Below are positions 1 through 12,600 of a stretch of 64,000 bases of DNA, piece by piece (position 1 is the first letter of the stretch; each line of letters begins with the position of its first letter). The notes below the pieces were generated by a model that was given only the letters and a program-made list of their open reading frames with translations, was not told the origin of the DNA and did no database searches. Origin of the DNA: Pyrenula massariospora (Eukaryota; Ascomycota; Eurotiomycetes; Pyrenulales; Pyrenulaceae); contig JAGFMI010000004.1 of assembly GCA_021030905.1 (NCBI GenBank), positions 2,341,019 to 2,405,018 of the forward strand. The letters are read 5' to 3'. Position numbers and translations under genes: made by a program.

Positions 1-985
1 TCCTAACATAGGCATCTGCGCAGAGGTTGAGGGCTGTCGCATTTGACGATCTTCTACCAGAGGCTAAGAGGAAGAACCCGTCAAAGAGATCCTTCGAGAA
101 TCTCACGCGGGATTTTATGTTCAGAGTTTCTGCAATAAGATAAGCTATGAGAGCCTCGTAATGGCAACGATGCTAAGCAGTCTGCAGGCTACATGGCTAT
201 CACGCGAAGGAGCTTGATGATCGCCGCCAAATCTAATGGTGACAGCCTTGCAGCAGCTTCTCTACTACCCAAGGAAGCTCTACAACCCAGAGACGGCCAC
301 TCAAAACGGTTTCATTTCAGCGTGTCATGACCACATTTCTGGGGCATCTTGTAGGTCGGATTGAGCAGCCATTTTGACGCTATTCCTTTTCCGATGCTCT
401 TGCATTTCGGCTAAGTGTCACCTTCCGCTTTCTTTTTCTGTACCACAGCTTCTTTTATTGTCTTACGCTTAGCCATACCAGCTTCCCAGAGGAACGATGC
501 ATTATTTTGGCCTGTGAACTTACTCAATTATCCCACACATTCACGCCTGTGAATTTTGAAAATGGATCATCTTACAAATCTGCTACATCTGACTTTTAAT
601 CTAAGACATGAAACAATGACTCTGATGTCCCAATCGGCCCCCACCCAGCGCCACCTCGGAAGCCATGCTTTACTAAATCTTACCGCCGAGCCGCCTCGAT
701 GTACCCAAAGCAGGGGCCCGAGCTGGAATTTCTTACTGTATTGGTTGAATTGATCGCCCCCAATTTACTGTTAAGATCTGTTTTACGGTGGTAAGGTATT
801 CACTATGAACTCCCTACCGATCCTCACGGCTCTGAAAACTGCCCCCACCAATCCTTCAGCCTCGTTGATGGCTGAGTCGTCCCGATCACGACAATAAATG
901 CCCTTTAAAATCGCTGTTTTACCTTTTCGCAGAAGTTCTTCAATAAATTAGCATTCACAGCGTTTTCGGTTTCATATTCATCAGT
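1..985. other. Left edge, no gene recognised
   Basis: No open frame here has convincing protein-like composition or splice structure. The short plus-strand frame at 556-753 resembles no family I know and is probably chance. The last 200 bases are AT-richer and would hold the promoter and 5' leader of the membrane-protein gene starting at 986. Confidence 0.5.
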
Positions 986-2866
986 ATGTACACCTGGCAG
1001 CACATCTTCTGTACCGCCGTTACGCTATGCTTGTCGAAAGACAGCTTCGCAGCACCCACATTGAATTTTACTGTCACAGTGCCCGACGGCTCTTCTAACC
1101 ATGGAGACCCACACCTTCTTTGCATACCACAGAAACATACGGCAGTGGCGGCATTTTTTCTGGCGAATTATCTGGCCCACATCGCAACTGTGAAATCTAT
1201 TCCAGGTCAACCACCGATACCTTCAGTGCTTGATCTGATATTGACACTCTTCTTTCCGGGTTACGGGATTATCAGGGGTCTCAGTTCAATACAGGCGAGA
1301 GCAATCCGAGGAAAAACGCATCTAGACAAAGCTCACCGTGCTGGCGCCCTTTGCGAGGTAGTTCGGACCAAGTACTGGCATCCTAAGAGTGGAGATAAGA
1401 TTCGCAACGTCGGTGTGAACCGTCGTAGACCCTCAAATCCATTGAACATGAAGCCGATAGACCTCAATGGACTAACGAATCGCGCTCATGATGTTGCTGT
1501 TGCGGATGATACTGGGCGCAACGGAACTCCTGTTCATTATCGATCGCTTCCATCGAAACTCTTACTATATGTGTTCCTGCCGTTCCAACCTCTCAGCTAT
1601 GATGCTCCAGTGTTTGTGCCAGCTGATGGCTGGGCAAGTCCAAGTGGACGCCAAGTCCATGGACACTGCTATCTTCCCCGTGGCTTTGCTTTATCTATAG
1701 TTCCAAAAAAAACAAAAGTTCGGGATGTCAAAGACCCCACGCAGTCTCAAATACAAAATGGGCACAGTCTCGACCATCGCGATACCCAGAATTCTTTGTT
1801 CAAATCACCGTCTTTACCCGGCAAAAGGGAGGTCGCATCGTCTCAGATAGGCTCCTTCTTCAGTTTTACAAAAGGCCTAGTCAGCATATTGCAGCTGCTG
1901 TATGCGTCATATACTCTTGTTCAGACCCGTGGTGACCAAATCAAACGCTTTGGTTATGCCGCCTTTGGCTTGACAGTCACTCCTTATCTGATGATGTCTC
2001 TTATTAATCTTCTCAGTACTCTGGTTACACCTGACTATTCACACGTGTATCTTGTCAAGTCTAGTATCATGAAAGAGGCTGAGAAACACGGAGGCTCTTT
2101 CGGTGGCTATATCGGCGAAATAGAACAGGAGTCACTGCCAGGCACTTTAACAGTGGAATTTTTCAAGAAGAAGGTAGAGGAATCCGATGCCAATGGCTAT
2201 CCGAAAATCCCTCAGCCCGATCCAAACCAACATGACTCTCTCCTCATCAAGGTGCTTCCTCATAACGACGACACTACTGATACCAGTGAACATGACGAGG
2301 CGGGCCTCGTAACCACCTTCTCTTGGCCTGGTGTGAGCAACAGCAACAAAGAAAAGTTTAAGCGAGAGAAAGAGAAGGCAGACCAGGAAGATGAAAAAAT
2401 CAAAACCATATTCGGATACCTTAGACTCGTCCTCCTTCCAATGCGCCGCGGCTTCTGGCTCGAACATTACCAAAAGCCAAGAGCAGCTCACCTTCACATT
2501 CCCTTCCGCTCCGAGGGATCCACTAGCATTCGGACTGAAATCCGTAAGTCAATCTGGCTGCTAGCTCTCAGCACCCTCGTTGGCGCACTTCCTCTCACTG
2601 TCATCGGCGGCATGTCTCATTTCCAGAAGGGCGACCATAGCACACCCGCACAGCGTGGATGGACCTTGGCGTGGCTAGCTGCGGGCATCTTGATCGGGCC
2701 CGCCACGTATTTGTTTCCGCAGCTGCATGCTGCCTTGACGGATAATCCTGGTGGCGTGCTGGTCCATCGGACGTTTGTGTTGCTCTATGCTGCGCCGGCC
2801 ATTGGAGGTTTCGTTGTTGTTAGTCAGATGATCTGGGACTATGGGGATTGCACGAAGCTTTTCTGA
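986..2866 (+). CDS. Uncharacterised fungal multi-pass membrane protein
   Basis: Single-exon gene for 626 residues. The first about 23 residues form a hydrophobic leader ending near SFAAP, so it probably enters the secretory pathway. Hydrophobic segments follow at about 47-65 and 78-97, then a soluble, basic middle region. A long hydrophobic stretch lies near 300-350. Three membrane helices sit at the C-terminus, the last followed by a short tail with Cys. A charged, Lys/Glu-rich loop lies near 440-475. The pattern resembles a large set of uncharacterised membrane proteins in filamentous ascomycetes; I know no function for them. The downstream neighbour on the same strand is the G-alpha-like gene, about 1 kb away. 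The start is the only ATG before the leader. I am confident that it is a gene, not of its role. Confidence 0.75.
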   Translation: MYTWQHIFCTAVTLCLSKDSFAAPTLNFTVTVPDGSSNHGDPHLLCIPQKHTAVAAFFLANYLAHIATVKSIPGQPPIPSVLDLILTLFFPGYGIIRGLSSIQARAIRGKTHLDKAHRAGALCEVVRTKYWHPKSGDKIRNVGVNRRRPSNPLNMKPIDLNGLTNRAHDVAVADDTGRNGTPVHYRSLPSKLLLYVFLPFQPLSYDAPVFVPADGWASPSGRQVHGHCYLPRGFALSIVPKKTKVRDVKDPTQSQIQNGHSLDHRDTQNSLFKSPSLPGKREVASSQIGSFFSFTKGLVSILQLLYASYTLVQTRGDQIKRFGYAAFGLTVTPYLMMSLINLLSTLVTPDYSHVYLVKSSIMKEAEKHGGSFGGYIGEIEQESLPGTLTVEFFKKKVEESDANGYPKIPQPDPNQHDSLLIKVLPHNDDTTDTSEHDEAGLVTTFSWPGVSNSNKEKFKREKEKADQEDEKIKTIFGYLRLVLLPMRRGFWLEHYQKPRAAHLHIPFRSEGSTSIRTEIRKSIWLLALSTLVGALPLTVIGGMSHFQKGDHSTPAQRGWTLAWLAAGILIGPATYLFPQLHAALTDNPGGVLVHRTFVLLYAAPAIGGFVVVSQMIWDYGDCTKLF

Positions 2867-3925
2867 AGCCAATTCTTGCGCCCCCGTGAGTGCTAGTGAG
2901 AACATTCCCACAGTATTCTCGCTCTTAGCGATTAGTTGCTTACTCATCCTCGACCTAACAAGTTAGGTAAATAGGAAGGACTCCTATAGGTAGATAGGTC
3001 TCGATATTGGTAGATTAAAAGGCGAATCGCTGTGCAGGAAAGACAGCGTGAAAACTGTTGAAAGCGGCAATTTTACTGGAGAGCATATTCCCGTCCCATG
3101 GTCTATAGGTAGCGGAGGTCGTGGAATTCTTGGGATCGCACATACTTGCTCGCATTTAAGCTGTTGCAATATTGCCCAAGATCACTACACGCTTGACCAA
3201 TACGTTACGGTATTTCAACGCCACAGGGGCGTTGATGGACGTCAGACCAGGAAGGAAGACATAGGGACTTAAAAGGAGCGACGGATCTCCAGCTCTCTGC
3301 AATTTTCATTTGTCTTCCTCACGTGTTTGACTTAAGTATCTTTTGAGCGTCTCTAGACTATGTGCATCTAGCAAAAAAGAAGAATATCTCAATTACTTAA
3401 CTGAAGAATCCATTCCAATAGCATGCTCAGGTGCCCTAGCCCTAGCCCTGGATACTCAATTCGTCTGCCAAGACTCCCGGGTTCCTACTCCCTGAGCGAT
3501 GCTGGTAGTAATCTCGAAGGCCGAGATTCCTCTACCTTTCAAGATAGATGAGAATCTGTCTGAGCTTGACGCTACGGCTCCGTATGGACAAAATGTAATG
3601 GTCAATGGCGGTGATGCTCTTCGACCCCAACGTCCACGTCAGGATGCAGCGTGCCCTGCAGGATTGGTTACATCAATTATCTCATCTACCGGTAGGTTGG
3701 CTTGCACAGCCAAGGCAGCCTTTTCTGGCCCTACTCTTCATCGGTCTTCTTTCGTAGTGGCCTACTTGCCCGATGAGCCCTTGCACAGCCAGCGCAGCCT
3801 TGCCATCGCCCCGCGTTTAAAGATGCAGGTCTTTGCTATTTTGCCTGCGAAAGTAAGTTGGACATTTCTCTCGCTGAATGTCCGTGATAAAGTGCATTCT
3901 CTAGTGGCAACAGGAACACAGAGAG
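2867..3925. other. Intergenic region, no gene seen
   Basis: About 1 kb between two plus-strand genes. Frames present are short and compositionally random. A 166-codon plus-strand frame (3499-3999) runs into the start of the next gene in another phase and has no family resemblance. The stretch should contain the terminator of the upstream gene and the promoter of the G-alpha-like gene. Confidence 0.5.
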
Positions 3926-6015
3926 ATGGATCCAGCTTCTGCCATCGCGCTCGCCGGATCAATTATGGGCATCGCCGACAAAGTCCTTCAGACTGCTAAC
4001 CGGCTGAGCTTACTTCAGGTAAAATATAAGCAAGCGGATATTTCGGTTTCTCTGTTGATCGGTCAAATATTTACCACTCAGACTGCGTTGAAACAGCTTG
4101 CAAATCTACAGCAGGATAATGCTTCGAGTCTCTATTCGTCTGGGCCGGAAGCCTTCGATGGGCTTGCGATCTCTCTTGACGGATGCGACACCCTTTTTGC
4201 CTCCTTGAATAAACATCTGAATGACTTGGAGAGACGCGCAGAAGGTGAACTCAGTATGAGAGGCAAACTGTCCCTGTTATGGCGCGAGAATGAGATCAAG
4301 GAATACCTGGCTATGCTAGATCGATACATCAATGTCTTAAACCTTTTATTGCATGTCATGCAATGGTACGTCAATTGTACCTCTTCTACGTTGTGGCCTA
4401 ATTCTCACGTTCTTACAGCAAAAATTCGAACGAACAACGTACGCTTCTGAGAGATGAAGAGAGTATTACGATCCTCAGACTCGCTCGCGAATGCACGGAA
4501 TCTCTCTATCCGTTAGATAATACAAGCCTTGACATTGAACGAAGAAGTATCTTTACACAAGATACATCTAATCTTAGCACCCAATTTGACTTTGACCGTA
4601 TTCTCCTAGGTTCTCGAGCCTATCATGCGGCCTTCAAGATTAATGTTCGAGATCTCATTCACCAGAGAGCAAACTCTCGGCTTTCGTACGATACCATGAA
4701 TAAAGAGGCAATATCGGAATTACCAGCAGCATCAGATAAAGACGACGCCACTAACAAGACGCCTGCGAAATACCCAAGCGAGACCAAAGATTGTCGCTTC
4801 CAGTCATTGAATTCAGACCAGACCGTAGATTGCACAAAGACAAACGCACGCTTGTGGCAGCTTCGACACTACGCCCTTTCGCCGCTTTCGTTTACCCGGC
4901 GCTGGAGTGAAAGTGTAAGAAAGACCCCGAAGATCGAAGCTGCGGCCTCGGCCTCAAGCTTGTCCCCCCAGCTGGAACCACTGGAAGCGAAGACTCTACT
5001 TCTGGGCACTTCCGAGAGCGGGAAATCTACGCTTTTGAAGGCTTTCAAATTGATGCATGAAGACTACTCCCGGGAGGAACGGGATTTATTTAAGAAAATT
5101 ATATTCGACAACGCTGTTCAGGGTATGAGAACCATATTGGAGGCCATGGAGAAACTTGAGCTCCCGCTCCAAGATCATGAGAAGAATGAATATCACGTGC
5201 ACACAATTTTCATGCAGCCTTGCCTGCTAGAGTTTGACCGCTTGCCTAGCAGTGTGAGCAACGCACTGAAAGCGCTTTGGACTGATGAAGGCGTACAATA
5301 TGCCTATAGCCGTCGACGAGAGTACCAAGTCACTTCAAGCTTGGCCTACTACTTGGATGAGATTAGCCGCATAGGATCCCCAGAGTATATTCCAGACACG
5401 AAAGACATGGTCAGAAGTCGCGTCAAAACCACTAAGATAACAGAAACCTCCTTTGATGACGCATATCGATCTGGAGTTTCATGGCGTGTGTTTGATGTTG
5501 GGGGGGCACGCTCTCTACGCAAGGGATGGATTCGTCTTTTTGCAGACGTGGATTTGATCTTCTTCATTGTCGATGCATGTTGTTATGATAAGGTGCTATT
5601 TGAGGACGAAACCGTAAACCGTATGCCAGAAGCAATAACATTATGGGACAGCCTCGTCAACAGTAGATGGTTCATCAAGACATCATTTGTGCTCGTTTTT
5701 ACTCATGCAGACCAGCTAGCTTCATGTATAGCTGAGATGCAGCCCCATGTATATTTCCCAGATCTTAACGAGGACATTTCGGTGAAAGAGTTTGAGATCT
5801 TCTTGGAAAAAAAGTTTCTGGACTTTGTCAAGGAGAAAGAGACGCGACCGCAGATCAAGGTAATATTCGAGAGCTTTACGGAAGACCCTGTCGGAGCAGC
5901 AAGCAGACTTCTTCAGCATGGCCGGGAGGCAGTCCTGGCACAGCGAGCGCAGATCTCCAGTCTTCACACTCGGGATGACCAAGGAGTTAAGAGTAGGGGG
6001 AAAGCGTCACGTTGA
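3926..6015 (+). CDS. G-alpha-like GTPase with fungal STAND-type N-terminal domain
   Basis: Two exons, 3926-4365 and 4419-6015, around a 53-nt intron (GTACGT...TTACAG), give 678 residues; the frame runs open across the junction. Residues 1 to about 170 (start MDPASAIALAGSIMGIADKV) match the fungal N-terminal domain of STAND/NLR-like proteins (Fungal_N, HeLo-like). Residues from about 340 to the end are a heterotrimeric G-protein alpha domain: P-loop GTSESGKST at 343-351, switch I SRVKTT near 478, switch III-like YDKVLFEDE. Key positions depart from canonical G-alpha. The switch II Gln needed for hydrolysis is Ala510 (DVGGARS), the NKxD guanine motif reads THAD (575-578), and the TCAT motif reads ESFT. 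No N-terminal myristoylation Gly is present. A role in signalling or cell-death control is inference; nucleotide binding and hydrolysis are probably altered. Confidence 0.85.
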
Positions 6016-7457
6016 ATACGACTAAGTTGAAAAGCCACTTCCGGCTATACCAAGCCACCTGAACATATGATGCGGATGATGCTCTGTTGCAGGGAGAAAA
6101 GTGACGTTCAATCCGCCGGGGGCCAAAGACGCCGCAACGATGTTAAAATACCAAGGGTCTATTGAGGTCTGCGACCCAAAGTCCGAAGGTATAGTCGTGC
6201 AGCTCAAAATGGGCTGGGAGGGATAATACCGCCTTAGACATCAGGACCTTGCCGGACCATCAACGCTAGCACTTACTACCTCCTCGCATCCATTCATCCA
6301 TCCCTCAACCCTCCCAACCAAACCCTCTCAACAACCCCTTCAACACCTCCCTCAACACCTCCCTCAAAACCCCTCACCATGAACCATGCCCTCACCCTCT
6401 CACCCTCTCACCCTCTCAACCCTCTCACCCTCTCACCGCCCCGGCCTCCGCCCTCGTCGGTGGCTGCCCCACCACCCAGGATCCACGGCGCCCTAACCAC
6501 CACCCTTTCGCTCCTCCGCCCCGGCCCGGGCCTATAGGCGCCAGATCCCTCACCCCTACGCAATCTCAAAGTCCCTATCCTGGAAGACGCAGTACACAAG
6601 CCCAGGAAATGGGAACCGATGGAGCTTGCTTCTATGCAAATAGACATCAACCCCCACGAAGCCAGTGCCGAAGATACATACTTCCACCCCGTCCCCGCGG
6701 ACTCTAACGAAACGAACCGAAACCCCATCGTCCCCAGACACGCCGGCCAAACCACCGAGGACGGTAAGCCAGACATATTAAACCATCACCCCTCAACAAT
6801 ACCAGCCCACCCTGCTCCGCATCCGCACCTTAAAAAGGACGGGCTTAGGAAGTCTGTCAGGCATCTCGTGTTGCTTCCGGCTATCTAAATCGCGAGACGC
6901 TTGGCTATCCTACCCGAGCGGCCTCGGGAGTGTCAAGTTCATCTTTTCCGAGGACGGTGACGGGATTGGCAATGGGAGGGATATAGATGGAAGATGGGGG
7001 ATGGGAGAGTCTTCGAGGCATCGGGACTTGGCATAGTTTCCTGGAGGATCCAGAGGCCACGGAGGATCTTCAACGGCGATTTCCGGAGATGTTAAAGCGG
7101 GTTCTGAAATTGGAGGTTCTCCCGAAATCGTTGATACAAGCGAGAAGGAGGGGAGCTTAGTGAATCGGAAAGAATAGCATAGACCATAAGAAATCTGTAA
7201 TAGACGCCAATGGCATGTATAAGTAGGAGGGCAGAAGATCTCCAAGGCATATTCCTGATGATAGACAGATGGTCATATGAAAGAGTTTATGAGATACTGT
7301 GCTCTCTTTTGCAGTGGCCCATCTGTATTGGCGTATCTACATTCTAAAATCAACGACTTTTCTCCACCTTTTTTTTTCTTCCCGTAAAATCATAACCAAT
7401 AGCGCCGAACGTCAGCCAAGTGTTAAGATCCGATCGTAACTCCACTTTAAACAATTC
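6016..7457. other. Intergenic region with low-complexity tract and an unassigned ORF
   Basis: About 1.4 kb between convergent genes. It contains a CCCTCTCA-type repeat (6296-6440) and a plus-strand frame from about 6619 to 6888, preceded by open sequence, with protein-like but unassignable composition. I could not connect it to a family or a convincing exon set, so it is not called as a gene. Confidence 0.4.
6296..6440. repeat. Pyrimidine-rich CCCTCTCA / CAACACCTCC minisatellite
   Basis: Tandem short units: CAACACCTCCCT repeats near 6340-6370, then five or more CCCTCTCA units near 6390-6440. This is simple-sequence DNA of one strand bias and is likely variable between strains. Confidence 0.8.
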
Positions 7458-8966
7458 TCATGAAGGAGCAGAGGTCTCAGATGCCGATCCCACCCCATCA
7501 CGATTCGAAGATCCTTCCTCTCCATCCTCCGCACCAATCGCACGAAACCCGTCCAACGAAACATTCACAGCGCCCGCTTGAACCAGCTAAACTCAAAGTC
7601 AGCACGCAATCTTCACATCAAAAACTCACTTGCTACTCACCGCCCTCCTCAAGTCATCAATCAAATCCTCCACATCCTCAATCCCAACACACAGCCGAAT
7701 AATATCCTCCGGCATCTCCCTCTCCTTGCGCGTCTGCGCATCAATGCTCGCGTGGCTCATCCGACACGGCATGCTGATGAGCGAGTTGACGCACCCGAAA
7801 CTCACGCTGATGGCCCAGAGCTTCGCCGACTCGACGATGCGCTCGCTCAGCGCGACGTCGCCGGTCTCAAAGCTCAGCACCGCCCCCGCACCGCGGGCCA
7901 TGGAGTTGTGCAGGTCGTGCTGTGGGTGGGATTTCAGGCCGGGGTAGCGGACACGGAAGCCGTGCGACTCGAGGAAGTGGGCGATGCGGAGGGCGTTGGA
8001 TTGTTGCTGCTCGAGGCGGACTTTGAGGGTTTTGATGCCGCGCATGAGGAGCCAGGAGTCGAAGGGGGAGAGGCCGCAGCCGGACGCGTTGATGGTGAAG
8101 TAGAGGCGTTCGCCGACGGTGAGGTCGTTGACGGCGAGGACGCCGGCCATGAGGTCGTGGTGGCCGGATAGGTATTTGGTGCCGGATTCGTAGACGATGT
8201 CTGCACCGAGGGAGAGAGGGTTTTGGAGTAAGGGGGAGAGCATGGTATTATCAACAGCAACTAGGCAGGAGGAATTGGCAGCGTGAGCGAGTTGAGAAAG
8301 GTGTGGGATGTCGACGATTTTAATCAGGGGATTGGTGGGTGTTTCGAGCAGGAGCATGGCGGTTTTGGAGTTCAAAGCGGCGGAAACTTTGGCGGGAGAG
8401 GTAGTGTCGATATGGTGGACTATGATACCACCATGGGTGGATAGGTATTTAAGAAGGCGATTGGTGCCGCCATAGAGGTCGTCACCGGTTATGACCTCGT
8501 CCCCTGGGCGGAGGAGGCGCGTTATGACATCGAGAGCACCCATGCCAGAGGAGACGACAAGAGCACGCTGGGCGGACATAATCTTGGCGAGGTGTCGCTC
8601 TAGGTGGGTTCTCGTTGGGTTGCCAGATCGTGTGTAGTCATATTCACCACCTCCACCGCCAGAGCTCTGCTTGAAAGTCGCGGACTGCGCTGTGTTAGGG
8701 ACTCATTCCTTGCCATCCGACTCGCTTGAGCATACCTGGTATATCGGTACACTGCTTGCGTTATATTGATCACTTCCTTCCGTATATACCAACTCTGTGG
8801 CAAGAGCGTATCTTCTCCCATTTCGAGGAGTAGACGGTGCCGGTGAAGGGGGAAGATCGTGACCGTCGAGATCGACCTGCGCAAAAGCTTTGCCGAGCGC
8901 GCCCTGGCTTTTGTCGGTCGTGGTCGCTCCCGACGCTGAGGACGACGAAATCGCGCCGTCTGACAT
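7458..8966 (-). CDS. metG: Cystathionine beta-lyase
   Basis: Three exons, read as 8966-8736, 8684-7641 and 7586-7458, with introns of 51 and 54 nt, encode 467 residues. The enzyme uses pyridoxal phosphate to cleave cystathionine to homocysteine, pyruvate and ammonia in methionine synthesis. Seen in the sequence: SVPIYQ|SATFKQ across the first junction, TRSGNPTR, the substrate/cofactor region ETPTNP, VDNT, and the PLP-lysine motif SGTKYLSGHHDLMAGV, which is typical of the beta-lyase branch (yeast Str3, Aspergillus MetG). The last intron was chosen because the unspliced frame stops at once, whereas GTGAGT...TTTAG splicing restores LVQAGAVNVSLDGF, a tail expected for fungal beta-lyases. An in-frame ATG at 9026 would add 20 residues; 8966 looks better. 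Mcd4 lies upstream on the same strand. Confidence 0.9.
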
Positions 8967-9688
8967 GATTTTGAAGTGTATGAGCGTGTGTGAAGGGTGT
9001 GGCTGTGACTGTTTCAATCGAGACAATTGTCGGTTCTTAGATCAAAGACTCTTGAGATAATCGGTGCGCAAGTCAGCATAACTGCACAACATCTAAGGGG
9101 AAACGGAACATTAATTTCAGCTCAAAACAAGAAGCCCATCTCTCAGGTTAACGGCATTGGATTGACTACATTGTGGGCAGGATTGGATGTAAACGCACCG
9201 AAGATCGGACAACCTGCCTTGTTGCAATGACGCCATGTCAGAAGATTCCTTAACGGGAAAACACACGATATGTGGACGACAACCATGGCTTGGAGATTAC
9301 GGTTCAGATCTGTGCAATCTGCTCATGGAAATGTCCCTTGCATATAGTCCTACAGTCAAGTCTCGATACGAGCATGGTATTTACCCATTCATAATGTTCC
9401 CACGGTAAGCGGGCACATCCCTTTTTGAAACAGCGACCTCCACCTTCATACCTATCATGCGCTAGTTAGACGGGCTTCCATAACACAATCTTCAAGGCAC
9501 TCGGAGTCAGCTCACTGACTTCCATTGTGAGACTTTGCTTACAGCACGTGCTAATTATGTGAAGTGCGATAGTGTTCGCTCTTTTCATGAACAGAAGCTT
9601 TGAGCAATCTTGAACTGATTAAATTCAACTATTTGAGGATGAACATAACACACTTAGGCATTAGCGTTGGGGTTTCTCTGAACCAGTG
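8967..9688. other. Intergenic: metG promoter and mcd4 3' flank
   Basis: About 720 bases between two minus-strand genes. Only short frames are present. The right part carries the 3' flank of mcd4 and the left part the promoter of metG. No clear TATA box or tandem regulatory motif stood out. Confidence 0.5.
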
Positions 9689-12600
9689 TTACCCTTTAGC
9701 AAGACCGTTCGAATAATTTTCTCCTGCCACCTTCTCTTTCTGCTCTGTCGTCGGATCGCCGTTCATAGCTTGCTTCGTCTCATTTACGTGACTCTCTGCA
9801 TCGTTATTATCTTCCATTTCCACCCCACCGATGAAAAGCTCGCTCACGCCCTCCAACCCTGCCACAAAAACACATAGCAAACTCGCAATAACAAAATGAC
9901 TAATCGTCGTCCCAATGTCCAGCCAGCTCCCCTCATCCTTCACCATGTAAAAGAAATTCAATGTCATCACGTCACTAATAGCCATCACAATCATGAATAG
10001 CGCCGACGGTGCAACGCCTAGCCTCCGATTAAGGATGCCGAGGTTGGCGGAGATGATAGCGAACGGAATCATGAGCTTAACGACGAGCAATGCGCCCTGG
10101 GAGAAAGGGTCGAAAATCGGGATGAGCCGATAGACGCTGTCGAGACTGAAAGAGGAGAGCGAGGCGACATTACCGGTACTGAAGAAGGCAGATTGCAGGA
10201 GAAAGAAGAAGAAGAGGGCAATGCGGGCATCGGCGAGGGTGATGGCGCGGTAGTTGCCTTTTTCTAGGGAGTGGAGCCTGGCTCGTGTGGCTTGGAGAAT
10301 CGGAGTTACGATATTCAGTTCGGCGGATATGTTAGATGGCGTGGTTTTCTTGGTAGTGAAGAGATATATCCGATGTTCAAGGCGGACCCATGTGAGAATA
10401 GTTGCGCAAAAGGCAAAATAAAAGATACCCTCGTAGGAGATAGTAAGAATGACGAATGCTGGCGAGAAGGTGAGGAAAAGGACGACGAGGCGGTGGAGAT
10501 AGTAGCTGTTGGGATGAGATCGATGTGCAAAAGGTAGTATGATGGAAAGGACTGTATCTCAATTAGCGCAGGGTGCTGCAAATTCTGGTGTTACTGACTA
10601 AGGACAAGCCATCCAACCACCTGATTGCCAAGAGGCAGTCCCTGTTTTGCCTGCAAAGAAGCCGCACTGCCTCTCGTGACAATAACAGCGAGCGCAATCA
10701 AACCAATCTACGAAGGTCAGCCAGAGCAGAAGCCAAATCCCAACTTTTCAGAACACACCTGAATACCCATGATGAGGCGTGAAGCGCCATCGACCTTTTC
10801 CACTTGCTTTCTGCTAGCAGTAGACCGAGACATGATGCTGCTTTCGAAAGCCATGTACAAAACGCCAGCGGCAACCATCAATGAACCGCCAAAGGTGCTA
10901 AAAGCCATATTAGTTGCTACTCAATACAGGATCAGTGAGCGACTGACATCGTATTGATATTCTCAATCTTGATCGCTGGGAATAATGTGAACGTGCTCAT
11001 CGTCACACAACCGGCTACCCATGCTCCAATCACAGATGCATTTGAATGAAGAAATTCTCGACCATATAATGCGGGCCAAATAGTGGCAAGAAGAAAGCAA
11101 AACGTGTATATTTCTCGCTGAAAATAAGATTGTACCTTTAGAAGAAGTTAGTGGATTATCATCATGTGCACGGCGGCGGGAAAGTACCAGAGCTTCAAGC
11201 ACCCCCAAAAAGGCGACGGACCCTACGCCCAGGGCCAGGAGATCCTTTGATGAATCTACGTTACCGAATAGTATATTCTTACCCGCCATAACGGCCTCAC
11301 GCTTCGCAAGTACCTCCTCCCAGAAAAACACAGGAAAGAAAGCGTAAGCATAGTATGTCCATGACGACTTTTGGAACCATAACATAGAGTACAGAAGAAC
11401 AAGGACGGACGAAAAGATAACGTTGCTCGTGATCGTTCTTTGAGCATTAGACGAACCATGAAGGACATGAAGATCGATCACAGTGGTGATAGCATAAGCA
11501 ATCCAACCAAGGTACCCAGCGGTGACGAGAGTCCTAAGAAAGAGCCAATCATAGGTTTGCAAATATCTGAGACCTTCAATACCAAGCTGTAGGAGGTCTG
11601 ATGAAGCCTGGATCGATTTCTCGTAGGATCTCTGCTGGATTAGACCTTGAACAGAATCCACGCGCTGCGAAATGGATGCACCTGGTCGCGAAAATGGCTC
11701 AAAAGCTCTAAAGCCTAAGGATGTCGCCTCTTTCTTTTCTTCTTTGATCCGATACATCTCAAGAACCCCCTGAGCATTGGCTAAGGCCGCGTATGCTTTG
11801 TCCTCAGCATTTGCGGCAATGTAGGCTAGCGGAAGCTCTCCTACAGAGTTCACAGGGTATTGTACACCCGCCAAATAAGCCATTAGAGCTGCTACATCGG
11901 CTTGGGCTACATCGTGGCGCTGAACATGATCGAGATTCCAGTCATGAGAGAACCCGTCTTCGTGGCCAGGTGCTTTACCAGCTTTCCATGTCTTCGGTCT
12001 CGCCACACCAGATCCCCACGCAATCAGGGGTGTACGTGTATTGTCGGGATGACCGTCACCATGACTGCCCCAGTCACTCATGCCGTGATCTGCAGTAAAA
12101 ACATAGGCTGTCTTATTATCATCATAGAAAGCGTCAATCATTTTCGTAACCTCTTCAACGCCTTTGTCAACGATTTTTATATTGTGTAGATATTCCTTCG
12201 AGTATGGTCGATACGCGTGTCCAGTTGTGTCGAGCCCAAGCAGATGGAGGAAAAAGACTACTTTATCTTGCCGCAAAGCGGCGTCAAGCGTCGTATTGGT
12301 TTTTGCAGCGTTGAATAAATTCTTCACCCGATCGAAAACCCATGTATCCAAGTATGTCCCATCCTGTGTAAAATCTTCATCCTCTTCAGTGTAGGTATCC
12401 GCGTCAATCCGACCCGGCATAGCGCCTTCCTTAAACATTGGCAGTATGTCAGGGCTTCCCCAGCTCCATGTGTGACGGCTTCGGTTGAAGACGCTGTCAA
12501 AATTGACAGGGTTCAGCTTCCACCCCGTCGTCACAGCTGATACGTCTTCATATAACCCGGCAATTAGAGCTACATGCCCCGGCCTTGACTCGGTTGGCAC

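Noticed and set aside
3425-3450. Telomere-like CCCTAG repeats
   Set aside because: Only three units, not CCCTAA, and embedded in ordinary unique sequence.
3499-3999. 166-codon plus-strand frame
   Set aside because: It overlaps the start of the G-alpha-like gene in another phase and has no family resemblance or splice support.
6408-6776. Minus-strand Gly/Arg-rich frame
   Set aside because: It runs through the CCCTCTCA minisatellite; the composition is explained by the repeat.
7578-8171. 197-codon plus-strand frame
   Set aside because: Antisense to metG, which has clear family motifs and splice structure.
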